Source of the DNA: Streptomyces sp. 35G-GA-8
GTDB taxonomy: Bacteria; Actinomycetota; Actinomycetes; Streptomycetales; Streptomycetaceae
Assembly (NCBI RefSeq): GCF_023534745.1
Contig: NZ_JAMHJQ010000004.1
Span: forward strand, 261,608-325,607
DNA: 64,000 nucleotides
Direction of reading: 5' to 3'
This document shows, piece by piece, positions 57,463 through 64,000 of this stretch (position 1 is its first letter; each line of letters begins with the position of its first letter). Under the pieces are notes generated by a model. That model made no database searches. It saw nothing but the letters and a program-made list of their open reading frames with translations, and had not been told where the DNA came from. Made by a program: the position numbers and the translations under genes.

Positions 57463-59253
57463 TCAGTCGACCTTGTAGTCCTTGCCGAGGACGACGGAGA
57501 CATCCGCGTTCGTGGCGGCCTTGCCCTTCTTCACCGCGTCGACCGGCAGTCCGAGGGTCTTGGCGACCTCTTCCGCCTCCGGCTTCTTCGCCTCGTCACC
57601 GTAGGTGACCTGCGAGGATGCCACGATCTCCGCCGTGCCCGCGTCCACGAAGCGATAGCCGCCGTTGACCAGCGAGATCCGGGAGGACTCCGCCGCGTCC
57701 TGGTTCCCGCTCGCGTTCTTCACCCCGACGCGCACGGCGGAGCCCTGCTCCGGAGCGGTGACCGAGCCGCCCAGGATGTCCTTGACCACACTCTCGGAGG
57801 CCTGCTCGCTGAGCAGGCCGTTCTGCTGGACGGGCAGGAGCGTTGTCTTGTAGTCGCCGACCTTGGCGTGCTCGGCCAGCTTGGCGAGGGAGGCGCCCAG
57901 GTCCTTCTCGGGCAGTGAGGGGTCGAGGATCTGTGCCAGGGTCTCGACGGTGACCGTCGCGGCCTGCGGGTCGTCCGACATCTTCCGCAGCACCCCCTGG
58001 AGGACCTGGCCGAACCGCTGGAGCTGCTTGGCCTCCGGCTCGTCGGGCGCGCTGTAGGTGGCGTAGGCCACGGCCATGCTTCCGCTGAGCGTCTGGTTCT
58101 CGCCCTTCTTGACCACCGGGTCGTCGCCCTCCTTCGCCCCGGGCACCTCGACGTCGGTGGTCAGATCGATCGTGCCGACGAGCTCGACAAGGTTCTCCAG
58201 ATACGGGGTGTCGAGCCGCCAGGTGCCGGTGATCTTGGTGCCGAGCACGGCGCCGATGGCCTCGCGCGTGCCGTCCGAGCCGTCGTCGTCGACGGACTTG
58301 CCGAGCGTGGCGGAGACACCGTCGTCGTCGGCGACGGCGAGGGAGTTGGGCAGCAGGACGGTGGTGCCCTGTCCGGTCGTGGCGTTGTTGACCAGCAGCG
58401 CCGTGGAGGTGCCCTTCTGCTTGGTGTCGTGCAGATGCACCACGATCACATCGCGCTTCTGCGGCCCCGTGGCGGTGGTCTTCTTCTCGTCCGCGGCGCC
58501 GAGACCCGGCAGCTTGCCCGCGTACCAGAGATAGCCGACGCCGCCGGTGATCGCGAGGGCGAGAACGACGACCAGGGCCACGACACGGCTGCGACCGCGC
58601 CGCTTGGCCTCCTCGCGCCGCTCGGAGCGGCTCTCGGTGAACTTCAGCCAGTCGATGACGTCTTCGGAGTTCTCGTCCGGTTCCTCTATGAACGAGAACT
58701 GCTCGGTGCGGTAGTCACGGTCCTCGCCGTCGGGCCGCCGCTGCTCCGGTACGGGTACGGACGTGGGCGCCGGGGCGGGCGCGGCGGGCGGCTCGGCGAC
58801 CGGAGCGGCGGACGCGGCGGCCGGCTGCTGCTGCGGGATGTTCCACTGCTGGGTCGTGTCGACGCTCACGGGCTGCTGCTGCCCGGTGTCGTAGCCGTAG
58901 CCGTCGTATCCGTACCCCTGGCCCTGGCCCTGGCCCTGGCCCTGGCCCTGGCCCTGAGCCTGCCCCTGCTGCGACGGCTGTTGCTGCTGCGGCGATGACG
59001 GCTGGGCGTACGGGTCGTACTGCTGCTGAGGCTGCTGGGGCCCCGTCGTCTGCTGGGGCTGGGCGTACGGGTCGTATCCGTACCCCTGTTGCTGCTGCGA
59101 GGGCTGGTGCTGCCGCGGCTGCCCGTAGGCGTCGTACTGCTGCTGCGGCTGGGGCTGTTGGTACACCGGCTGCCCGTACTCGTCGTAACCGACGATCCGG
59201 GGCTGCGCGTAATACGGGTCGTACGGATCGTACGGCTGCTGCTGGTCGTTCAC
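57463..59253 (-). CDS. LytR_C-domain membrane protein with degenerate LCP-like region
   Basis: The 596-residue protein has a Gln/Pro/Tyr-rich cytoplasmic N-terminus (1-220) with a GQ repeat at 97-113, one membrane helix (223-245), an LCP-like extracytoplasmic region (about 265-430) and a C-terminal LytR_C domain (about 505-596). LCP enzymes attach glycopolymers to peptidoglycan, but the conserved Arg/Asp motifs (PRD, RxRH) are not visible, so this one is probably not catalytic. GTG 59253 has GAGGGG six bases upstream. It follows nadD by 19 bases. Confidence 0.85.
   Translation of the reverse strand: MNDQQQPYDPYDPYYAQPRIVGYDEYGQPVYQQPQPQQQYDAYGQPRQHQPSQQQQGYGYDPYAQPQQTTGPQQPQQQYDPYAQPSSPQQQQPSQQGQAQGQGQGQGQGQGQGYGYDGYGYDTGQQQPVSVDTTQQWNIPQQQPAAASAAPVAEPPAAPAPAPTSVPVPEQRRPDGEDRDYRTEQFSFIEEPDENSEDVIDWLKFTESRSERREEAKRRGRSRVVALVVVLALAITGGVGYLWYAGKLPGLGAADEKKTTATGPQKRDVIVVHLHDTKQKGTSTALLVNNATTGQGTTVLLPNSLAVADDDGVSATLGKSVDDDGSDGTREAIGAVLGTKITGTWRLDTPYLENLVELVGTIDLTTDVEVPGAKEGDDPVVKKGENQTLSGSMAVAYATYSAPDEPEAKQLQRFGQVLQGVLRKMSDDPQAATVTVETLAQILDPSLPEKDLGASLAKLAEHAKVGDYKTTLLPVQQNGLLSEQASESVVKDILGGSVTAPEQGSAVRVGVKNASGNQDAAESSRISLVNGGYRFVDAGTAEIVASSQVTYGDEAKKPEAEEVAKTLGLPVDAVKKGKAATNADVSVVLGKDYKVD
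58916..58956. repeat. Hexanucleotide GCCCTG array inside a coding region
   Basis: Six consecutive GCCCTG units follow a partial CCCTG. On the coding strand they encode the Gly-Gln repeat of the LytR_C protein. The reading frame is kept whatever the copy number. Confidence 0.85.
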
Positions 59254-59272
59254 CGGTGCCCCTCTCCCTGGC

Positions 59273-59908
59273 TCATGCGCCGCGGTACAACTGCCGCTTG
59301 TCGATGTAGCGCACCACACCGTCCGGCACCAGGTACCAGACCGGATCGCCCTTCGCGACCCGCCCCCGGCAGTCGGTCGACGAGATCGCCAGCGCGGGCA
59401 CCTCCACGAGGGAGACCCCGCCCTTGGGCAGTCCGTCGTCCGTCAGATCATGGCCCGGCCGGGTCACTCCGATGAAGTGGGCGAGCGAGAACAGCTCTTC
59501 GTGGTCCCGCCAGCTCAGGATCTGGGAGAGCGCGTCGGCTCCGGTGATGAAGAAGAGGTCCGCGTCGCCGTGGACGGCCCGCAGGTCCCGCAGCGTGTCG
59601 ATCGTATAGGTCGGGCCGCCGCGGTCGATGTCGCTGCGGCTGACCGAGAACTGCGGATTGGACGCGGTGGCGATGACCGTCATCAGATAGCGGTCCTCGG
59701 CCGGGGAGACCACGCGCTGGCTCTTCTGCCACGGCTGCCCGGTCGGCACGAACACCACCTCGTCGAGGTGGAACAAGGCGGCCACTTCGCTGGCCGCCAC
59801 CAGGTGCCCATGATGGATCGGGTCGAATGTCCCGCCCATCACGCCGAGTCGGCGCCTGCCACGGCCGGATCCGGGTTCACGACCGCCGGCCGCCTGCTGC
59901 TCTCCCAT
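59273..59908 (-). CDS. nadD: Nicotinate-nucleotide adenylyltransferase
   Basis: NadD adenylates nicotinate mononucleotide in NAD synthesis. This 211-residue protein has [15 protein letters not shown] with the nucleotidyl-transferase HxGH motif, and the C-terminal [28 protein letters not shown] (ISST motif). ATG 59908 gives a normal length plus a 22-residue Gly/Arg-rich N-terminus. It sits upstream of the LytR_C gene, rsfS and the phosphatase. Confidence 0.95.
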   Translation of the reverse strand: MGEQQAAGGREPGSGRGRRRLGVMGGTFDPIHHGHLVAASEVAALFHLDEVVFVPTGQPWQKSQRVVSPAEDRYLMTVIATASNPQFSVSRSDIDRGGPTYTIDTLRDLRAVHGDADLFFITGADALSQILSWRDHEELFSLAHFIGVTRPGHDLTDDGLPKGGVSLVEVPALAISSTDCRGRVAKGDPVWYLVPDGVVRYIDKRQLYRGA

Positions 59909-59946
59909 GCGTGCAGAGCCTACTGGCACAAGATGACGCGCCGGTG

Positions 59947-60108
59947 TCAGCGGTCGCGGTTGAAGCGGGTGGTGATCCACAGCAGCAGAAGCAACGCGAA
60001 CAGGGCGCCGCCACCGATGAGGTACGGGTTGAGGCTTTCGTGGTTGCCGCCGTTCTCGGTGGCCTCGGCGAGCGTGACCAAGTGGGCGGCGGTACCGGTG
60101 AGGCTCAT
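59947..60108 (-). CDS. 53-residue single-pass membrane protein
   Basis: ATG 60108 opens a 53-residue protein with one helix ([21 protein letters not shown]) flanked by a polar N-terminus ([13 protein letters not shown]) and a basic C-terminus (RFNRDR). The topology would leave the N-terminus outside. It is 38 bases upstream of nadD on the same strand. I recall close relatives at this position in other Streptomyces. The function is unknown. Confidence 0.78.
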   Translation of the reverse strand: MSLTGTAAHLVTLAEATENGGNHESLNPYLIGGGALFALLLLLWITTRFNRDR

Positions 60109-60192
60109 CTTCTACGGGCCCTTTTCTTCACGGGTGGGAGCGGAGACTTCGCGCACATCGTATGCGGGGGCTTCGGGCACGCTCACGCCGAC

Positions 60193-60345
60193 TCAGTCGT
60201 TGTGATCGTTGTCGCGGTATCCGCGCAACAGGAACCAGGCGAGCAGGACGGCTCCGACCAACGAGACGACCAGCACGATCCGCAACGTATCGCCCGGTCC
60301 CTGCTGATCCGGTGCGGCGGCGAGCAGGGTGACGATTTCCGGCAT
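60193..60345 (-). CDS. 50-residue single-pass membrane protein
   Basis: ATG 60345, with GAGGAG about ten bases upstream, encodes a 50-residue protein with one helix (IVLVVSLVGAVLLAWFLLRGY) and an acidic tail (RDNDHND). It precedes the 53-residue membrane protein and nadD on the minus strand, and may head that transcript. The function is unknown. Confidence 0.7.
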   Translation of the reverse strand: MPEIVTLLAAAPDQQGPGDTLRIVLVVSLVGAVLLAWFLLRGYRDNDHND

Positions 60346-60499
60346 GTCGGGTGCGCTCCTCGGTCTCTTCCGGCCACGCCCGGGGTGGCGGCTCCCGGGA
60401 AACACGGCGATGGGCCCCCGTCACACGGTAGACCCACCCCCTAGGGTGGGGGCCGTCAGGGGGACGAGCTTTGGACTCGTATGAACAGGGGATATCCAT

Positions 60500-61603
60500 A
60501 TGACCGAAGACAGTCACGAGGCAGCCACTCACGAAAACGTGCCGAGCAGGCAGCGCAAGCGCTTCCCGGGCATTTCCTCACGGGCGTACGAACACCCCGC
60601 GGACCGCTCGGCGCTGGTCGCCCTGCGCAAGCTCACCGGATTCGACACGGTCTTCAAGGCGATGAGCGCGCTGCTGCCCGAGCGCAGCCTGCGGCTGCTC
60701 TTCCTCTCCGACTCGGTGCGGGTCGGCGACGCGCAGTTCGCCCATCTCCACGCCATGCTGCGGGACGCCTGCTACATCCTGGACCTGGAGAAGGTCCCCG
60801 CGATGTATGTGGCACAGGACCCGAAGCCGAACGCGATGTGCATCGGTCTGGACGAGCCGATCATCGTGGTCACGACCGGGCTGGTGGAGCTGCTCGACGA
60901 GGAGGAGATGCGGGCGGTCGTCGGCCATGAGGTGGGCCACGCGCTCTCCGGTCACTCCGTCTACCGGACGATACTTCTCTTCCTCACCAATCTGGCGCTC
61001 AAGGTCGCCTGGATCCCGCTGGGCAATGTCGCGATCATGGCGATCGTGACGGCGCTGCGGGAGTGGTTCCGGAAGTCGGAGCTGTCGGCCGACCGGGCGG
61101 GACTGCTGGTCGGCCAGGATCTCCAGGCCTCGATGCGCGGCCTGATGAAGATCGCCGGCGGCAATCACCTGCACGAGATGAACGTGGACGCGTTCCTGGA
61201 GCAGGCCGCCGAGTACGAGGCGGGCGGCGATCTGCGGGACTCCGTGCTCAAGATCCTCAATGTGCTGCCGCGTACGCACCCCTTCACGACCGTGCGTGCG
61301 GCCGAGCTGAAGAAGTGGGCCGAGAGCCGCGACTACCAGCGGATCATGGACGGCCACTACCCGCGCCGCGAGGAGGACAAGGACACCTCCGTGACGGACT
61401 CGCTCCGTGACTCCGCCACGCATTACGCGGACACTGTCCGCCACAGCAAGGACCCGCTGATGAAGCTGGTCGGCGACATCGCGGGCGGCGCGGGCGACCT
61501 GGGCGGCAAGCTGCGCGACAAGTTCACGGGTGGCGGCGGCAGCAACGGCGGCAACGCCGGCAAGGGCGACCGCCCCTCGGACGAGGGCCCCGGCAAGAGC
61601 TGA
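60500..61603 (+). CDS. M48 family metallopeptidase
   Basis: The 367-residue zinc protease has HEVGH (His143, Glu144, His147) after the DEEEMRAVVG segment and the third ligand Glu in ELSADRAGLL (about 193). A hydrophobic stretch between them (ILLFLTNLALKVAWIPLGNVAIMAI) suggests membrane association, as in HtpX/Ste24-type enzymes. The C-terminus is Gly/Asp-rich. It may act in membrane protein quality control. It is convergent with the membrane protein that follows. Confidence 0.9.
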   Translation: MTEDSHEAATHENVPSRQRKRFPGISSRAYEHPADRSALVALRKLTGFDTVFKAMSALLPERSLRLLFLSDSVRVGDAQFAHLHAMLRDACYILDLEKVPAMYVAQDPKPNAMCIGLDEPIIVVTTGLVELLDEEEMRAVVGHEVGHALSGHSVYRTILLFLTNLALKVAWIPLGNVAIMAIVTALREWFRKSELSADRAGLLVGQDLQASMRGLMKIAGGNHLHEMNVDAFLEQAAEYEAGGDLRDSVLKILNVLPRTHPFTTVRAAELKKWAESRDYQRIMDGHYPRREEDKDTSVTDSLRDSATHYADTVRHSKDPLMKLVGDIAGGAGDLGGKLRDKFTGGGGSNGGNAGKGDRPSDEGPGKS

Positions 61604-61640
61604 ACCGCGAGAGCGTGCATCGAGAGCCCGGTCGGCCACG

Positions 61641-62759
61641 TCAGGCGGCCGGGCTCGGTTCCGCCGCGCGGGACAGCGTCCCGCACAGCGCCGTGGTGGG
61701 CGGACCCGTCGCGTACGGGTCCGTGCCGGCCGGTTCATGGGGTTTCGCGCGCTGGCCCGCCAGCAGGGGCCGCAGCGTCGTCGGCGGCTCCGTCGAGCAC
61801 GCCTGCGGCCCGGCCTGCACCTCACTGGTCAGCAGTCGCGCCGTATGCCGCGGCAGCGCGTCCAGGTCGAAGCGGAAGCGCAGCTCGCGCCGGACGGTGA
61901 AGAGCGAGGCGTCCCGTACGGGCAGCGCGTCGGAGCCCGCCGGGCGCAGCGCGTAGACGAAGACATGGTCCGAGACCACCTCCAGCGTCCCGGGTGAGGT
62001 CTCCTGGTAGCGCAGCGTGCCGTGCACCCGCACCTCGTCGTCGGCCTGGGCCACCTTCGACGGGTCGAAGCGCACCAGCCAGCCGGTCGGGGCGTGCAGG
62101 CCGTCGTCGGCGGGGGCGGCGAATCCGGCGTCGAACTGGTCGAGCTGGTCCGGGTCGAGCAGCAGCCGTACCGGTCGTTCCGAGTGGCCCTCGATGACGT
62201 CCGGGTCGAGTGAGGACGCCACCAGATAGTCCTTGACGGTGGCCAGCGCGGCCATCACCTGGCTCTCCGAGAAGCCCCCGGTCTCCCGGACGGCGGGCAT
62301 CGTGATCCCGGCCGCCCCCACCCGGAACTGCGCGGCCGGACTGTGCTTGAAGAGATCCGCGGGGGTACCGCCGGGTACGGGTCCCTGGGGGGCCAGGGGG
62401 ATCACCGACATCCGCACCTGGTCCACCGAGCGGCCGGTGTTCGGCCGGTAGGGATTGCGCAGGCCCAGATAGATCGCCGTACCGAACGCCAGGACCACCA
62501 CCAGGACGAGCAGCAGCAGCTGTCTCGATCCGCGCCAGAAGATCCCGTGGGGCCGTCGTACGGCCGGGGGCGGAGGCTGCGTCGGAGGCACCCTCCGTAC
62601 GGCGTCGGCGTGATCGGTCATCCGTTCCCGCGCCGAGAACTCCTGAAGGCGGGCCTCCCGGATGAAGGATTCGTCGAAGACGGTGGAGCGGTACTCGTCG
62701 TCATCGCCGCCGGGCAGCCCCTCAGGTTCCCCTTCGGGTGGGTCTCCACGCCCTGCCAT
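61641..62759 (-). CDS. Single-pass membrane protein of unknown function (paralogue pair, member 1)
   Basis: The 372-residue protein has an acidic cytoplasmic N-terminus containing VFDESFIREA (27-36), one membrane helix (79-100) and a large extracytoplasmic domain (about 105-372). No known family is recognised. The promoter-like TACCCT at 62766-62771 ends six bases before ATG 62759, so the mRNA is probably leaderless. The same layout is seen in the next gene. Confidence 0.82.
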   Translation of the reverse strand: MAGRGDPPEGEPEGLPGGDDDEYRSTVFDESFIREARLQEFSARERMTDHADAVRRVPPTQPPPPAVRRPHGIFWRGSRQLLLLVLVVVLAFGTAIYLGLRNPYRPNTGRSVDQVRMSVIPLAPQGPVPGGTPADLFKHSPAAQFRVGAAGITMPAVRETGGFSESQVMAALATVKDYLVASSLDPDVIEGHSERPVRLLLDPDQLDQFDAGFAAPADDGLHAPTGWLVRFDPSKVAQADDEVRVHGTLRYQETSPGTLEVVSDHVFVYALRPAGSDALPVRDASLFTVRRELRFRFDLDALPRHTARLLTSEVQAGPQACSTEPPTTLRPLLAGQRAKPHEPAGTDPYATGPPTTALCGTLSRAAEPSPAA

Positions 62760-62765
62760 ACCTTC

Positions 62766-62771
62766 AGGGTA
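62766..62771 (-). promoter_or_regulatory. Leaderless -10 box TACCCT
   Basis: On the minus strand TACCCT-GAAGGT-ATG places a -10-type box exactly six bases before the start codon. The identical arrangement is seen at 63501-63506 and in the leuS leader at 50201-50206. Confidence 0.45.
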
Positions 62772-62903
62772 GGTCGGAGGGGCCGAACATAAACGCTGGG
62801 CAAGCCGGGAAGTTCCGGGAGCCACGCGATCGGCCGTTCAGGTCGTCCCCGGCCGTCCGGGGGGTGTTCCGCCGCGCTGAGGGCGCGCGGTCAGGGCATG
62901 CGG

Positions 62904-63494
62904 TCAGGGCGCGCGCGGCACCACGGAGACCGTCGGCGCCGACTCGTTCGCGGAGGCCGAGGGGATACCCGGGGCCGGCTTGTCGATCTCGGTCGTGGTG
63001 GGCCCCGGCACCGTGCCGTCGCGGCTGTTGGAGGCTCCGCGGTAGACGGCCGAGAAGGCCAGCGCGACCATCCCGATCCCCATCAGCAGGGCGAGCAGCC
63101 AGGCGACGGGCCGGTGCCAGCGGGCGGCGCCGCGGTACGGCCGCAGCGAGCCGCCATGGCGTCCGTACGGCCCGGCGAGCGCGTCGGGGTCATCGGGGTC
63201 GTACCCGTCGTCGTAGTCGGGGTCGGGTCCGTACGCGCCGTCGCGGCCGTACAGCTCCTCGTACAGCTCATCCTCGGGCCGTCCCCCGCCGGACCGCGCG
63301 CGGGCCGCCTCGGCCTCGGCGCGCGCCTGTGCGGCGGCCAGCAGCCGTTCCACGGCGGAGGGTTCATGGATCGTGGCGGACCTGACGAAGTCCTCGTCGA
63401 ACACCACGGGGGCGAAGTCCTTGTCCGCGCCTCCGCGGTCGTCGTCGGGCTCCCAGCCGTCCGGGAACGGCTTGCCCCCCACGTCGTCCGGCAC
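62904..63494 (-). CDS. Single-pass membrane protein of unknown function (paralogue pair, member 2)
   Basis: The 196-residue protein has an acidic cytoplasmic part with VFDEDFVRSA (31-40), matching the neighbour, then an Ala/Glu/Arg helix (ERLLAAAQARAEAEAARAR), an Asp/Tyr/Gly-rich stretch, one membrane helix (130-150) and a 45-residue Ser/Thr/Pro exterior tail. GTG 63494 sits six bases from a TACCCT box; a farther in-frame start at 63566 (MTKTESGEFG) is possible. It appears to be a shorter relative of the 61641 gene. Confidence 0.8.
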   Translation of the reverse strand: MPDDVGGKPFPDGWEPDDDRGGADKDFAPVVFDEDFVRSATIHEPSAVERLLAAAQARAEAEAARARSGGGRPEDELYEELYGRDGAYGPDPDYDDGYDPDDPDALAGPYGRHGGSLRPYRGAARWHRPVAWLLALLMGIGMVALAFSAVYRGASNSRDGTVPGPTTTEIDKPAPGIPSASANESAPTVSVVPRAP

Positions 63495-63500
63495 CCCTTC

Positions 63501-63506
63501 AGGGTA
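63501..63506 (-). promoter_or_regulatory. Leaderless -10 box TACCCT
   Basis: TACCCT-GAAGGG-GTG on the minus strand repeats the spacing of the neighbouring gene and supports GTG 63494 as the start. Confidence 0.45.
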
Positions 63507-63639
63507 GACCTGGCGGGTCGTTTTGGGCAGGCGGAGTCCGAACTCTCCCGACTCGGTCTTTGTCACATCGCGGCCCGGGCGCGCCCGTCCGTCGCCGCGG
63601 GCGCCCCTGCCGTACTGGTCCGTATCAGTGGCCCCACCG

Positions 63640-64000
63640 CTACCGCGTGTGGCCGTCGCCGATCACGATGTACTTCGTCGAGGTCAGCTCGGGCAGGCCC
63701 ATCGGCCCCCGCGCGTGCAGCTTCTGCGTGGAGATTCCGATCTCGGCGCCGAAGCCGAACTGGCCGCCGTCGGTGAACCGGGTGGACGCGTTCACGGCGA
63801 CGGTCGTGGAATCGACCAACTGGGTGAATCGGCGGGCGGCGGCCTGCGAGGTGGTGACGATCGCCTCCGTATGGCCGGACGACCAGAGGCGGATATGGGC
63901 GACGGCCGCGTCCAGCGAGTCGACGACCGCGGCGGCGATGTCGTACGAGAGGTACTCGGTCTCCCAGTCCTCCGCGGTGGCCGGCACGATCTCCGCCTTC
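63640..64000 (-). CDS. proA: Glutamate-5-semialdehyde dehydrogenase (partial, C-terminal part)
   Basis: The window ends inside this gene; the N-terminal two thirds lie outside. The visible part reads [34 protein letters not shown], then [42 protein letters not shown], which is diagnostic for ProA. The enzyme makes glutamate-5-semialdehyde in proline synthesis. The GPMGLxxLTSxKY signature near the C-terminus is intact. Confidence 0.95.
   Translation of the reverse strand, partial: KAEIVPATAEDWETEYLSYDIAAAVVDSLDAAVAHIRLWSSGHTEAIVTTSQAAARRFTQLVDSTTVAVNASTRFTDGGQFGFGAEIGISTQKLHARGPMGLPELTSTKYIVIGDGHTR

Overview
The window is a chromosomal core segment of a high-GC actinobacterium, almost certainly a Streptomyces. 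The base composition and codon use fit, as do the family content (DUF6243, DUF3097, an HrcA/CIRCE heat-shock unit, a Zur-linked zinc transporter, PP2C/ATPase sensors) and the gene order, which is the familiar Streptomyces order from glyS through uppS-recO, leuA, era-ybeY-phoH, hrcA-dnaJ, hemW, lepA, rpsT, holA, comEC/EA, leuS and nadD to proA. No plasmid, prophage or biosynthetic cluster is visible. Most of the sequence is housekeeping; the novelty is in regulatory sites, repeats and small genes.

Layout. 0-2.4 kb: DUF6243 protein and an aldo/keto reductase-TetR pair with matching operators. 2.4-7.8 kb: glyS, then a divergent zinc island (znuA-znuC-znuB-zur) with Zur-like boxes; a 173-bp MITE-like element sits at the zur stop codon. 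7.8-12.3 kb: uppS, recO, a TerB-like protein, and leuA preceded by a leucine-rich leader peptide. 12.4-13.9 kb: a protealysin-type M4 protease followed by an emfourin-type inhibitor. 13.9-29.7 kb: a 14.9-kb block bounded by large inverted repeats, holding era, a cytidine-deaminase-like protein, a GntR/unknown gene pair, MmcQ-CorC-ybeY-phoH, a sugar kinase, RNase Z, HIT, rsmE, nitronate monooxygenase, hrcA-dnaJ, an MBL hydrolase and DUF3097. 29.7-47 kb: hemW, a PP2C phosphatase with a lone response regulator, acyl-CoA ligase, lepA, rpsT, holA, YceI, comEC/comEA, DegV and a coiled-coil membrane protein. 47-54 kb: leuS with its own leader peptide and attenuator, then a cytochrome b/NuoF-like redox pair. 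54-64 kb: two identical tRNA-Ala(GGC) genes around a GT87 protein and two zinc-ribbon proteins; an operon of two tiny membrane proteins, nadD, LytR_C, rsfS and a phosphatase; an M48 protease; two related anchored proteins; and the 3' part of proA.

How parts work together. Zur probably controls its own zinc importer through paired boxes at the znuA start. Leucine supply (leuA) and leucine charging (leuS) both sit behind short leucine-rich leader peptides, suggesting ribosome-mediated control of each. The M4 protease and its inhibitor are encoded side by side. ComEA hands DNA to ComEC by family function, and the stop and start codons overlap. The rsfS operon ends in a phosphatase that seems to start at a CTG overlapping the rsfS stop.

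Limits. Identities come from reading translated sequence against remembered family signatures; no alignments or searches were run. Start codons were chosen from ribosome-binding sites, overlaps and likely leaderless promoters, and several remain uncertain.
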